A stretch of 64,000 nt of DNA from Candidatus Obscuribacterales bacterium (GCA_020634035.1 JACKCM010000001.1:1-64000); one strand, 5' to 3'. Positions 7,921-17,215 are shown, counted from the stretch's first letter. A program made the numbers and translations. Notes: a model not told the origin generated them from the letters alone.

Positions 7921-10395
7921 ATGAACAGCGTTTTTTCCGAGGAAGAATCGGCTTCCTTTTGCATGCATTCGACAGAATTGACCGAAGAAGACGAAGAACC
8001 AGATGGGTTATCTTCAAAAACTGCTCACTCTATAGATATATCGGAATACGATATTCTCGAATCCCTCGGCGAAGGGGGCATGGGAGAAGTGTTTCGAGCC
8101 AGGCATAAAAAGCTGGGCACTGAATACGCCATCAAAGTACTGCGCAAAGAGTTGCTCAAAGATAACGCCAGTCGCAAACGCTTCGAACTAGAAGCCAAAG
8201 CCTGTAAATCTCTCAGCTCTCCTTATATAGTCACCACCTATGATTCGGGTATAACTCCTGCCGGTGTTCCTTATATAGTGATGGAAAAAGCCGAGGGCGA
8301 AAGCCTTGCCGCTATCCTGGCCAGAGAGGGTGCCTTAAAAACCCATGATTTCATCGAGATCTTCACAAGGGTGGCAAACGCCCTTTCTTATGCGCACAAA
8401 GCCTCGATTCTCCATCGTGACATCAAACCTTCCAACATAATGGTGCACCGTGACAGCGCAGACAGCCTGACGGTGAAGCTTCTGGACTTCGGCATATCGC
8501 GCTTTTTGCAAGACTCCGAACTATCCGAACAACAAGTCACCAAAACCGGAGAGCTAATCGGCAGCCCCGTTTACATGAGTCCGGAGCAGTGCACCGAAGG
8601 CAATAGCGATAGCTTCAAGCAGAGCTCGGATATCTATTCTCTCGGTGTTGTTATGTATGAAGCGCTCAGCGGTGCTCCTCCATTTTTAGGAGGCAACGCC
8701 ATTGCTACCATCATGAAACACCTCAACGAGAACCCGGCTTCTATCAAAAGAGAAGATGGAAACACAGAGCATCTCAACTTATTAGAGCAGATCATCTTTA
8801 AATGTCTCGAAAAAGACCCAGGGCTGCGCTACGCCTCTGCCGCCGCTCTCAGTGTCGACCTCGACAGTGTGCGCTTTTCTAAAGACGACTATGGCAAAAA
8901 GCGCCTGTTATCCAACTGCAAAAAAGCACGCCTCGGTCGCTTCCTCTACCGCCACGGCAAAGCAGCTTTTATAAGCCTGACAGTGACTTTTGCGGTCACG
9001 ACCCTGGCAGTACAGCTATTTGCCGATAGACAACAAAATGACCGCTTCAATAAACTGGTCGCGACCGCCAACAGCCTGGATTCACTAAATGGCGACTCTT
9101 ATGAGAAGTGGATGCAAGCCTATGCGACAGCAAAAAAAATGGGCAAAAGCAACTATGTACAGGCGCTTTTGCTACATAGAGCAGGTATGGCACGATATCG
9201 AAATGAATACGAAAAAGATCCTCAGAGATTCGGAGAAGGACACAAAGAGTATAGACAGGCTTGGAATCTAATAAAAAATGTTGGTCTCACCACCGAAGAG
9301 AAGCTTCCTATTCTTCGCTCTCTGGCAGACTCTATGAGCCGCTCTTTCAGAATCGAAGAACCCAAATACTATCCCAGAGAATTCCGCAGCAGAGCCGAAA
9401 CATTGAAAGAAAAATCACGAGCCGCAATGGACACCGGCAAGCTGCTCGAAGCAAGAACTCTGATGGAAAAAGCCAGAGACCTGGGAGCCCAATCCCTGAA
9501 TGACAGAATTCTATTGAGCAACATCTACTCAGAGCTTTCAATGCTGAATGCTCCGCCCAATCAGTCTCTTGCCCTGATGGAGAAAGCTCTATGTCTTACA
9601 GATTGCAGGATTCATGAGAAACTGCGCTTTGACCAGCTTTCTCGATTTATCAAAGCCAGCGGCAAAGATCCACAATCTTTCAATACAAGATTGCTATTGT
9701 CTCGGGAAGCAGAGGCTAGAGGAGATCTGGCGGCGGCAGCTCTTGAACTGCACGCGGCTCTCGCTCTTCAAAACAATGAAACACTAAGAAAGCATCTGGT
9801 CGAATTGCAAAACAAATTGGCGAACCAGCGTTATCGTTTGGCAGACAGAACCTCGATGAAAGCAGTTCCTCATTTGAAAAAACTGATCAAATTCGAAAAT
9901 GAAGTATTTAAATCCGTGCCATATCCAGCACAATTTCACTGTAGAGATCTGGCCAAAATTTATCTCGAAAACGGCTTCTATGAGGACGCGCAGAAATACT
10001 TTGCTTTGTCAGATATCGAAGAACAAATGCTCTATCAAACCTATCGAGATCCAATCTTTGACCAATATTTGGGCACGTTGTATATGACAGGAAGGTTCGA
10101 CAAACTTATTTCGCTGATGGATAAGTGCAAAGAGAATCTGATAGAGAAGAATCGTAAGTATTCTATCTCACTGAATGAAGAGACTATTTTCGATGTGGCG
10201 ATGCGTGCCAAAATTCATATGCTTCGCAACGAAAACGACCAGTTCAAGACCCTGGAACCTGAAATTTTGCGGAGCACATGGCACGGCGGCCGACCAGAGA
10301 CCATCCTGGAAAATGAGCCACTTACCTACAATAAACAACAACTTGAATCGGAGAATTTTGGCGATACATTCACCAGCGAAGCGATTGGTCCCTAG
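7921..10395 (+). CDS. Membrane Ser/Thr protein kinase with C-terminal TPR-like region
   Basis: Kinase domain at about residues 43-320: glycine loop GEGGMGEV (50-57), catalytic Lys72 in AIKVL, HRD 165-167, DFG 189-191 and SPE at the end of the activation segment. One membrane helix (about 347-368) follows, then some 450 residues of helical hairpins that look like degenerate TPRs and should lie outside. This is the PknB-like plan with a large sensor or scaffold domain. The frame is open upstream to an ATG at 7816 with AGGA before it; residues from there look unconserved, so the start at 7921 is a choice. The stop overlaps that of lepB on the other strand within CTAG. Confidence 0.9.
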   Translation: MNSVFSEEESASFCMHSTELTEEDEEPDGLSSKTAHSIDISEYDILESLGEGGMGEVFRARHKKLGTEYAIKVLRKELLKDNASRKRFELEAKACKSLSSPYIVTTYDSGITPAGVPYIVMEKAEGESLAAILAREGALKTHDFIEIFTRVANALSYAHKASILHRDIKPSNIMVHRDSADSLTVKLLDFGISRFLQDSELSEQQVTKTGELIGSPVYMSPEQCTEGNSDSFKQSSDIYSLGVVMYEALSGAPPFLGGNAIATIMKHLNENPASIKREDGNTEHLNLLEQIIFKCLEKDPGLRYASAAALSVDLDSVRFSKDDYGKKRLLSNCKKARLGRFLYRHGKAAFISLTVTFAVTTLAVQLFADRQQNDRFNKLVATANSLDSLNGDSYEKWMQAYATAKKMGKSNYVQALLLHRAGMARYRNEYEKDPQRFGEGHKEYRQAWNLIKNVGLTTEEKLPILRSLADSMSRSFRIEEPKYYPREFRSRAETLKEKSRAAMDTGKLLEARTLMEKARDLGAQSLNDRILLSNIYSELSMLNAPPNQSLALMEKALCLTDCRIHEKLRFDQLSRFIKASGKDPQSFNTRLLLSREAEARGDLAAAALELHAALALQNNETLRKHLVELQNKLANQRYRLADRTSMKAVPHLKKLIKFENEVFKSVPYPAQFHCRDLAKIYLENGFYEDAQKYFALSDIEEQMLYQTYRDPIFDQYLGTLYMTGRFDKLISLMDKCKENLIEKNRKYSISLNEETIFDVAMRAKIHMLRNENDQFKTLEPEILRSTWHGGRPETILENEPLTYNKQQLESENFGDTFTSEAIGP

Positions 10396-11252
10396 CTGTC
10401 CTCTCCACCGAGCAAACCGCCGAACCATTGCTTCTTGAAGAAGATCAGGCAGACTTTGCCTACTACCCGACTCTGGTCGGCAAAGCCCCAGACATGGCTA
10501 TCGGCGCTGGCGTTTCGATTGTCGCCCAGAACGAAGAGCTTCCCTTCTGGCACCACTATCGGTGCGCCATTGCCCTGGTAGGGACGAATAAAATTGCCTC
10601 TGGCATTCACGCCCGAGATACTTTCCATGTTGTATCTGTCGTAGTTGGCAGGCTCTTTGACATAGGGCTCTTCGAGTAACTGACCATTGACATAAACCCC
10701 TTCGCCCCGGCGGATGATGATTTGATCGCCGGGCAGGCCTATGACTCTTTTGACAAAAGCGGGAGGATTCTCTGGGAAGAACGGAATAAATCGTCCAAGA
10801 ATACTATCCTCATAAACCTCGGTCTCCACAGAAGGCGGATAAAAAACAACGATATCGCCCCGTTTAAACCCATCGCCTATATAGCGTGTTACTTTCTGTA
10901 CTAAAATTCTATCGTCGATCATGAGGGTCGGTTTCATGGAACCCGACGGGATGAAGCGTGCTTCGGCGACAGTACCTTTGAGGAAGATACAGAGAACGAA
11001 TCCGAGGATCAGGGTGCGAATCGCCTCGCCAATAAGACTTTCTGAGTTCTCCTGCTCTTTCTGATTCTTCTTCTCTTTGACAGGCTTGGGCGCTCTGGGT
11101 GTCAGAGAATCAGCGGATTCCGAGCCGTATTCATATTGATCACGTTGAGCGTGTTGAGCATGAGATTGAGACTCTGACCCGGACTCGGCTCCTGCCTGAT
11201 ACTGCTGGGGCTCCTCAGGAAACTGCAATTCAGGGTTTTCTCTTTCGGACAT
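10392..11252 (-). CDS. lepB: Signal peptidase I
   Basis: A 286-residue type I leader peptidase. The membrane anchor is at about 76-93. The nucleophile is Ser105 in IPSGSMKPTL and the general base Lys168 in VKRVIGLPGD. Further boxes are KRGDIVVF and the C-terminal VLGDNRNASADSHVWG. It removes signal peptides from exported proteins at the outer membrane face, of which this window encodes many. The first 70 residues are an unusual hydrophilic extension rich in Glu, Gln and Ser, probably cytoplasmic. AAAGGAG lies 7 bp before the ATG. It is convergent with the kinase, with stops sharing one CTAG. Confidence 0.95.
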   Translation of the reverse strand: MSERENPELQFPEEPQQYQAGAESGSESQSHAQHAQRDQYEYGSESADSLTPRAPKPVKEKKNQKEQENSESLIGEAIRTLILGFVLCIFLKGTVAEARFIPSGSMKPTLMIDDRILVQKVTRYIGDGFKRGDIVVFYPPSVETEVYEDSILGRFIPFFPENPPAFVKRVIGLPGDQIIIRRGEGVYVNGQLLEEPYVKEPANYDRYNMESISGVNARGNFIRPYQGNGAPIVVPEGKLFVLGDNRNASADSHVWGFADQSRVVGKVCLIFFKKQWFGGLLGGEDS

Positions 11253-11384
11253 CGGACGCTCCTTTTAGACCACAAAGTACATTTTGTCCCAGAACACCCT
11301 GAAAAATCAAGAACACTGGTTTCAAGACAGTGTATCATCGCGTCAGTAAAGCTGCCGCCACCGCAAACGTAAAGAAAGAAAGCT

Positions 11385-11813
11385 ATGCCTGAAAAGAATC
11401 TGAAAAAGCTACTCGCCAATATCAACCCGGAACTTGCACCTGGAGAATACCTCTTCTGCACACTTCCAGGGGACGATAACAATGTCCTGAATTCTGGAAT
11501 GACCCCAGACTCAGAACTAGAGCCGATAGCGACCTTTAGAGAGAAAGAGGCTCTCACCCTGGTGGTCGAAGCGGCCAGAGCTGCAAAAGCGGGACTTTCA
11601 GGCAATGGACCCTGGTCGCTCATAACCTGTACGATAAACTCAGATCTGAACGCCGTCGGCTTTCTGGCCGCCATGGCTACAGCCCTTGCAGAGCGAGGCA
11701 TTTCGGTCAATGCTTTCTCGGCTTACTATCACGACCATCTCTTCGTTCCCTCGGACCGGGCAGATGAAGCGCTGGCCATTCTCAAAGGAGATTTCAGCGA
11801 ATCTGGAAGCTGA
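11385..11813 (+). CDS. ACT domain protein (COG3602/DUF2241 type)
   Basis: A 142-residue protein with tandem ACT-like halves. The family signature is clear: GEYLFCTLP near the start, EALTLVVEA, then WSLITCTINSDLNAVGF and the ending AYYHDHLFVPSDRADEALAIL. ACT domains commonly bind amino acids, but the ligand and partner of this stand-alone family are not established. It is followed after 51 bp by the barrel protein on the same strand, so the two may form an operon. AAAGAAAG precedes the ATG. Confidence 0.85.
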   Translation: MPEKNLKKLLANINPELAPGEYLFCTLPGDDNNVLNSGMTPDSELEPIATFREKEALTLVVEAARAAKAGLSGNGPWSLITCTINSDLNAVGFLAAMATALAERGISVNAFSAYYHDHLFVPSDRADEALAILKGDFSESGS

Positions 11814-11864
11814 GACCGCACTACCAATGATGTCATACAACAACGAAGAAAATAGGATTAAAGC

Positions 11865-12506
11865 ATGAGTGAAAACCTGAAAGATATCTACACAGAGCCA
11901 TCGGATGCCGACGTCGACACATTGAACAATCTCGGTCCTCTGACGAAAATGGCAGGCATTTGGACCGGCGAAACAGGGCTGGATGTTCACCCTGTGGCAG
12001 AGGGACAGGAAGCCGATGTGTATATAGAAAGGATGGAGCTACAGCCGATTGATCCCCAGACAAACGGACCGCAGCTTTTCTACGGACTTAGATATCATAC
12101 CCATGTGACAAAACCGGATGAAGTAGAGACCTTTCACGATCAGGTCGGATACTGGCTCTGGGAACCGGCGACCGGCACCATCATTCATACCCTTACGATT
12201 CCGCGCGGAATGGTCGCCATGGCGATGGGAACAGCGGCAGCGGACGCAAAATCCTTCGAGCTGGTCGCCGAACTGGGTTCACAAACCAACGGTATCTGCT
12301 CAAATCCTTTCTTAGACAAAGCATTTAAAACAGTCAAATTTCGCATCGAAGTGACCATCAATGATGATGGTACCTGGAGCTATAACGAAGACACAGTAAT
12401 GGATGTCCATGGCAAGGATGAGCCATTTCATCATACCGATACCCATACCCTGAAAAAAATCGGCGAGCCGACACCAAATCCCCTGGCTCTGGCGCTGAAG
12501 CGTTGA
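11865..12506 (+). CDS. Nitrobindin/FABP-like beta-barrel protein
   Basis: A 213-residue product that begins its domain with LGPLTKMAGIWTGETG, close to the GxWxGxG strand of nitrobindin-type heme-binding barrels. Alternating beta strands follow, with FYGLRYHTHV, VGYWLWEP, IIHTLTIPRG and a final DTHTLKKIG. In nitrobindins a C-terminal His ligates heme; His residues at the end of this barrel could serve, but this is not proven. It may bind heme or a small hydrophobic ligand. No signal peptide, hence cytoplasmic. Expected to be cotranscribed with the upstream ACT gene. Confidence 0.65.
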   Translation: MSENLKDIYTEPSDADVDTLNNLGPLTKMAGIWTGETGLDVHPVAEGQEADVYIERMELQPIDPQTNGPQLFYGLRYHTHVTKPDEVETFHDQVGYWLWEPATGTIIHTLTIPRGMVAMAMGTAAADAKSFELVAELGSQTNGICSNPFLDKAFKTVKFRIEVTINDDGTWSYNEDTVMDVHGKDEPFHHTDTHTLKKIGEPTPNPLALALKR

Positions 12507-12570
12507 GAGTGCAATGGTCTCTGGTCGTGTCAGCGATGCTTACCAAAGCACGACACTCTAACGAATCCAA

Positions 12571-12996
12571 TCAGTGAATAAATACACAAAACAGACTGAA
12601 AACGAGAACCAGTAAAAGAATTGCGGAACCGATTCTTCGTACGTAATCGAATCTGAGCTGCTTCCACGCAGGCGTGTACTCAAGCAATGAATGCTCATGT
12701 TCAAAGCCTTCTTCGTCTGCCTCAAGGGCTTCTTCGTGGATCTCTAGAGCTTCTTGGTTCCCTTTCCTGAACAGACCTTTGATTACAATACCGTCTTCGC
12801 TTTCCAGGGTGTTATAGTCACTCCAAAATCCGCGCTCATCTACCCTATTTACTGTCTTACAACCAGCACAAATAATCACGTGAGGGAGCAGTATCTCACC
12901 GCATCCTACACAAACCTTACTAGAGTTTTTCTCAATATCAGGGACAAGCATAAAACCATTATAGACTTCCGAATCCGCTGCCCAGTCCCACACCAT
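12571..12996 (-). CDS. Zinc-ribbon protein with C-terminal membrane anchor
   Basis: About 141 residues. CVGCGE and CAGCK form a CxxC...CxxC ribbon near the N-terminus, an acidic linker follows, and the last 25 residues (AILLLVLVFSLFCVFI) form one membrane helix, so the ribbon should face the cytoplasm. A longer frame begins at 13077, but that point lies inside the strong terminator of the upstream gene, so an internal start is chosen. The ATG at 12951 is another option. The function is unknown. Confidence 0.6.
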   Translation of the reverse strand: MVWDWAADSEVYNGFMLVPDIEKNSSKVCVGCGEILLPHVIICAGCKTVNRVDERGFWSDYNTLESEDGIVIKGLFRKGNQEALEIHEEALEADEEGFEHEHSLLEYTPAWKQLRFDYVRRIGSAILLLVLVFSLFCVFIH

Positions 12997-13033
12997 TCCA
13001 TATATTACTATCTTACATAGTATTATAACTCCG

Positions 13034-13075
13034 AGAAAAAAGCGTGCGGATGGAGAACCCGGTCTCCACCCGCAC
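13034..13075 (-). terminator. Strong rho-independent terminator of the SPFH gene
   Basis: On the minus strand GTGCGGGTGGAGA pairs with TCTCCATCCGCAC (13 bp, one G-U), loop of 6, followed by GCTTTTTTC. Confidence 0.88.
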
Positions 13076-13156
13076 AAAACAAGAAAGCAGTTATTTACTC
13101 AAGCTCGCATCCAGGCTCAACCCGGAAGCATCGCTATTGAGCGAACTCTACCAGGG

Positions 13157-14101
13157 TTAGGCTTGCTCGGCAGCGGCGCCAGGTCCCTTAGAAATCTCGT
13201 TGCCGGTGATGATACCATCGCGCAGTTGAGACTTCAGGTCGTGCACCCCGCCAGGCGAGTGGGGCACCATGATGACCTTAGAATGACCAGAGGCGGCGAC
13301 GTCCTTGAGGGTGTCGAAGTACTGGGTCATGAGAACCAGATCCATGACCTCGCCGGCGTCGACCTGACCGTTGAGCGCTTCCTGAAACTCAGAGACCGAC
13401 TTCTGGAGACCTTTGACAATGGCTTCACGCTGATCGGCGATACCCTGACCCTGGAGCTTCTTGCTCTCGGCTTCCGCTTCCGCCTTCTTGACCGCCAAGA
13501 TCTTCTCGGCTTCACCACGCTCTTCGGCGGCGACGCGCTCACGACGAGCAGCGTTGATCTCGTTCATCGAAGCCTTGACCTTCTGGTCAGGATCGACGTC
13601 GGTGACCTGGACGTTGATGATCTGATAGCCGAAGTCGTCCATGGAGCCGGCAAGCTGTTCCTTGACCGCGCCTGCGATGCGCTCTTTGTTGGTGAAGACA
13701 TCGTCGAGATCGATCTCGGGCACCTCGGCGCGAACTTGATCAAAGACGTAAGACTTGATCTGACCTTCCGGGTTGCTCAGACGATAGAACGCCTGCTCCG
13801 CACGACTTTCGAGGACCTGGTACTGAATGGTGACCTCGACCTTGACGCTCACCTTGTCCTTGGTAATCGTCTCGACAGACACCGGAAGCTGTTGGATACG
13901 CAGCGATAGCCGACGAGAAGCACTGTCGATCAGCGGGCACTTGATGCCCAGACCGGCAGGCGCAATGCGCTTGAACTTGCCGAAGCGTTCGACAGCGGCG
14001 AGGGTCTGTTGCTGAACGGTGAAGAACGTCCCGAAAGCGAGCGTGAGAAGCACGATCAAGCCGACGACAACGCAGACGATGGTTATGATAAGTCCTGCCA
14101 T
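13157..14101 (-). CDS. SPFH/Band 7 (stomatin-like) membrane protein
   Basis: A 314-residue protein with an N-terminal membrane helix (MAGLIITIVCVVVGLIVLL), the Band 7 domain beginning at VQQQTLAAVERFGKF, and the Ala/Glu-rich coiled coil INAARRERVAAEERGEAEKI typical of stomatins. Such proteins oligomerise at the inner membrane and organise microdomains or proteases. The usual NfeD partner is not next to it. The start at 14101 has AAGGAAAG upstream; the frame remains open to 14224, but the added part lacks family similarity. A strong terminator follows, so it is probably monocistronic. Confidence 0.9.
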   Translation of the reverse strand: MAGLIITIVCVVVGLIVLLTLAFGTFFTVQQQTLAAVERFGKFKRIAPAGLGIKCPLIDSASRRLSLRIQQLPVSVETITKDKVSVKVEVTIQYQVLESRAEQAFYRLSNPEGQIKSYVFDQVRAEVPEIDLDDVFTNKERIAGAVKEQLAGSMDDFGYQIINVQVTDVDPDQKVKASMNEINAARRERVAAEERGEAEKILAVKKAEAEAESKKLQGQGIADQREAIVKGLQKSVSEFQEALNGQVDAGEVMDLVLMTQYFDTLKDVAASGHSKVIMVPHSPGGVHDLKSQLRDGIITGNEISKGPGAAAEQA

Positions 14102-14995
14102 AGTAATTTCTTTCCTTGTAATTATTGTTTTTCGAAATTCGAATTTGACCCCCCGGAAAATAACCGGGCGGAAAAACAGAGACATTTGCAGACCCCGAAG
14201 AACGACAGCTCGAGCAATAGCCATTCTTACCTGAACGCAAAAGCGCTTTGAGAAAATACTGATTGTTCAGGTTTGTCGGGTCTGAAAGAGTGTTTTAGTG
14301 CCTGAAAGTGGAACGCGAAAAGGGTGCCTCGATACTAAGAATCCACTGGCAGGCTTTTCAAGAGAAGTGAATTACAGCTTTACCAAAATTCGCAGCCAGA
14401 TGCGACCGGCTGAAGAAATATCAATAGTACCCGGGCGGTATCGCAACCGGACAGAGCTTTGCCAGGTCACGCAAAGCAATATCAGTTGAATGCAATTAAT
14501 GCTACGGTATATAGTATTTGGCTTACAAACCACAGGGATTAGAAATTCAGAATCGCTTCTTTTATCTCTAATCCCTGATGGTTGGCGTCTACTTTCATCG
14601 GGTCAAACTGTCTGGATGCTGCTAGATATTCGGATCGCTTTTATAAGTAACTATCATTAGCGCTGCAGAGAATACCGAGACAACAGCTATGAAATCAGTG
14701 ATTGATATAAATGAATCCCACATGTCTTGCACCTATTGGTCAATCGCTGTTGCCGCATCCACAACCTGAATTTAGCGAATCGCTTCCTCGATTCCAAATT
14801 GCCAAATCCTGCTCTTCGATCGCCCGATTGCCTTGATACACCAGGCATAACAGCATTCACGCCAAAACAGAAAAGCCTTCGAAAAGCAAAAATTTGCCCC
14901 CAAAAGCAAGAATTATCCTCTGGCGCGAGGCGCCTCCACCTGGCTATGTATAGTTCGCGCGAATCATGAAAAAGACGAGAATATTTTCCCTTGGC
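14102..14995. other. Long intergenic region with a perfect inverted repeat
   Basis: No gene is supported in this stretch of about 890 bp; the short open frames lack ribosome sites and protein-like composition. CAGGGATTAGA (14533-14543) is repeated inverted as TCTAATCCCTG (14567-14577), 23 bp apart. It might be an operator or an RNA hairpin. The first part should hold the promoter of the SPFH gene, but I see no clear -35/-10 pair. Confidence 0.35.
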
Positions 14996-15041
14996 ATAGC
15001 GAGAAGCTCGCTATATCCTGGTTTTTAGAACCAGCCAGGAG
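14996..15041 (+). promoter_or_regulatory. Double-hairpin leader and RBS before a TTG start
   Basis: Two small perfect hairpins lie head to tail: ATAGCGAG/CTCGCTAT (14996-15014) and CTGGTT/AACCAG (15018-15034). They directly precede the ribosome site CCAGGAGA and the TTG start at 15051. The second could sequester or expose the ribosome site; no known riboswitch is recognised. Confidence 0.35.
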
Positions 15042-15050
15042 ATTCAAATA

Positions 15051-16217
15051 TTGACCCCCGAAACAGAAAGCGCCCTGGAGCTTGCCGAAAGCTTTTCCAA
15101 AGATACTATCGAATGGCGCCGCCATCTCCATTCCATTCCCGAGATTGCCTTCAAAGAAGAGAAGACCGCAGACTATGTGGCAGGCTTATTGCAGCAATTC
15201 GGCTATCAGATAAAGCGCGGACTGGCAGGAACCGGCGTTGTCGCCGACCTTGGCTCAATCGGACCGATTATTGCCCTGAGGGCAGAATTAGACGGCATCG
15301 CCATAGCCGAGACCACCCAGACTCCGTACTCATCTAGAGAAAGTGGACTGAGTCATGCCTGCGGTCACGACGTCAACATGGCTTGTGTTTTGACTGCGGC
15401 AAGAATTCTTGCAGAGCTCAAGCCCGAATGTAGAATCCGCATTATCATGCAGCCGGCTTCTGAAATATCCTCGGACGAATCGATGAAATCCGGTGCCGAG
15501 AAAATGATAGAAGAAGGCGTTCTAGAAGGCGTTGGAGCCATTCTTGGCATACATGTGGACAGCACCCTGAGAAGCGGCACCATCGGCATTATTAAAGAGC
15601 CGCTTCAGGTAAGGTCAGAGAACTTTCGAATTACTCTTGAAGCATCAAAGAAAGCCCCTGGCGCCAAAGCAATGGTCATCGGCGCAGCGTTAATCAGCCG
15701 CATAGATGAGGCTTTGAGTAAAGGCGAACTGGATAAAAACTGTATCTCCTTCGAATCTCTGGTAGCCGAAGATCTCTCTGAAAACACTGCTACTCTGGCA
15801 GGTAGCCTGGAATACAAAAGTCGCGATATGTTTTCTGCGATCCGCGCTCTTATTCAATCTGCCTGCAAGTCTTCTTCTGAATCAGCCGGTGCGGGAGACT
15901 GCCGATACGACCTTGAATTTGAACAGGGAGGCTCTACCAGCCTGGATTCCAGGGTAGTGAATCGGCTCTATGAAGCCGGTCTGAAAGTGCTGGGCGAGGA
16001 CAGGGTGGAAGCGTTGAAAAGAAAAACCTGGAGCGAAGATTTTTCTGTCTATTCCGGACGTCTGCCTGCGGCGATGGCGCTAATGGGAGGTCAGCTACCC
16101 GGCCCGCCCCGGGTGCATCATACTGGCGGCTTTGACGCTGATGACTCGCAGATTCATCTTGGAGCGGCGGTGCTGGCTGAAGCAGTGCTCAGTCTGGCAG
16201 AAGATTTCGAAGAATAA
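15051..16217 (+). CDS. M20D-type amidohydrolase with altered active-site pair
   Basis: A 388-residue peptidase M20 family member of the IAA-amino-acid hydrolase/aminoacylase subgroup (HLHSIPE, SHACGHD, GIHVD). Predicted metal ligands are present: Cys104, His106, Glu138, His168 and His356. The usual catalytic Glu that precedes the ligand Glu (QPAEE in the family) is Ser137 here (QPASE), and the usual GHDxH reads GHDVN. It may therefore hydrolyse N-acyl amino acids poorly, or bind without turnover. The start is TTG with AGGAG at good spacing and two small hairpins before it. Family assignment is sure; activity is open. Confidence 0.85.
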   Translation: MTPETESALELAESFSKDTIEWRRHLHSIPEIAFKEEKTADYVAGLLQQFGYQIKRGLAGTGVVADLGSIGPIIALRAELDGIAIAETTQTPYSSRESGLSHACGHDVNMACVLTAARILAELKPECRIRIIMQPASEISSDESMKSGAEKMIEEGVLEGVGAILGIHVDSTLRSGTIGIIKEPLQVRSENFRITLEASKKAPGAKAMVIGAALISRIDEALSKGELDKNCISFESLVAEDLSENTATLAGSLEYKSRDMFSAIRALIQSACKSSSESAGAGDCRYDLEFEQGGSTSLDSRVVNRLYEAGLKVLGEDRVEALKRKTWSEDFSVYSGRLPAAMALMGGQLPGPPRVHHTGGFDADDSQIHLGAAVLAEAVLSLAEDFEE

Positions 16218-16629
16218 GAACCGAAAAGAGATGGCGAAGGCAACTGCAAGCGACCTATCCCAACTGGCGCGAACCCCATAACAATTTAAAAGAACTGAGG
16301 AAGACCGAGAGCATAGCAGCTTTTCCGCTGATGTTCGACATTCAAAAATGGAACTGCTTTGCTAAGACCCTGACCTCGCTTTGATTTCGCTTTTCATTTG
16401 GGCTTCAGCTATTATCAAAACGTTCTTCAAGAAGCCACTTCTCTAGCAAGGAGACCTGTCACCACCGCAGCACTCGTATCCTCTTCTCTATTCAAGTATC
16501 CGCGCTCCCAGGCTCTCGCTGTAAGAGCAGTGTAGATGCACGAACCACGAACCACGAACCAGGAACCAGGAACCAAGCTTCTTGAAGCCCCAGCCAAATC
16601 AAATAAAACCAGATAAGAAAGGAATCGCC
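16218..16629. other. Intergenic region with short tandem repeats
   Basis: No gene is seen here. The stretch contains the heptamer array at 16540-16574 and the ribosome site AAAGGA of the next gene. Confidence 0.4.
16540..16574. repeat. Heptanucleotide tandem repeat, five units
   Basis: Three units of ACGAACC are followed by two of AGGAACC without interruption. On the other strand this reads as GGTTCGT/GGTTCCT units. It lies 56 bp before the next start codon. Slippage-prone repeats of this kind can vary in number between strains. Confidence 0.9.
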
Positions 16630-17106
16630 ATGGAAGCTTTCATTATTTCGGTTATTCGTCAAATTCTCCCCTTCGTCGCAATTCTTGCAGTGGGAGGATT
16701 TCTTATAGCCCTCAGATTTATCTTCGACTTCGACAAAATGCGAACCCGAGCCCTCGATGCCTTCGAAGGTTTTCGAACTGACCTTGCCCGCTTCATCGCA
16801 ATAGCAAGCTGCGCCGCCGACAGCGAAGGAAAAGACTTGAGCCGCAACACAGCCGAATTTCTTGCGATGTTGGAACGCAATCAAATTCAGTTCACTCAGT
16901 TCGATGCCCAGATTGCTGGACTGTCCAAAGAACAGCAGTCCATGACTCTGGTCAATCGAGTGAACAAAGGCACCGGCAAATGGCTCAGCCTCGCCCTGCA
17001 AATAGAAGCGGCTCATCAAGCCCTGAAAAGCCATGCAAAAGCGTACAAGCTCGAGGCCGGCCCTTTGTCAGCCATGAATGATCTACTCCAGTGTGATCGT
17101 AACTAA
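16630..17106 (+). CDS. Single-pass membrane protein, unknown
   Basis: A 158-residue product with one N-terminal hydrophobic stretch (about 4-32) and a helical, mostly soluble remainder with heptad-like spacing (DKMRTRALDAFEGFRTDLARF). The layout of an N-terminal anchor and helical body is loosely like LemA, but no LemA motif is seen. AAAGGA precedes the ATG at 16630; an upstream in-frame ATG at 16582 lacks one. A dispersed repeat element lies downstream. Confidence 0.65.
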   Translation: MEAFIISVIRQILPFVAILAVGGFLIALRFIFDFDKMRTRALDAFEGFRTDLARFIAIASCAADSEGKDLSRNTAEFLAMLERNQIQFTQFDAQIAGLSKEQQSMTLVNRVNKGTGKWLSLALQIEAAHQALKSHAKAYKLEAGPLSAMNDLLQCDRN

Positions 17107-17215
17107 AACCGTCTCTCCGGGCGCTGGAAATTTCTCTCTTCCAGCCCCGGAATTCTCACGATTCGTCTTTTCTTCAATTGCTTCGCCCGACGACGGCACT
17201 CATACTCCCCGGCTC

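Noticed and set aside
12997..13077. N-terminal extension of the zinc-ribbon gene
   Set aside because: The upstream start lies inside the strong terminator of the SPFH gene.
13163..13909. 248-residue plus-strand frame over the SPFH gene
   Set aside because: It is a mirror of the Glu/Lys-rich SPFH coding sequence with no start signal.
16540..16574. CRISPR array
   Set aside because: Units are 7 bp without spacers; it is a simple tandem repeat.
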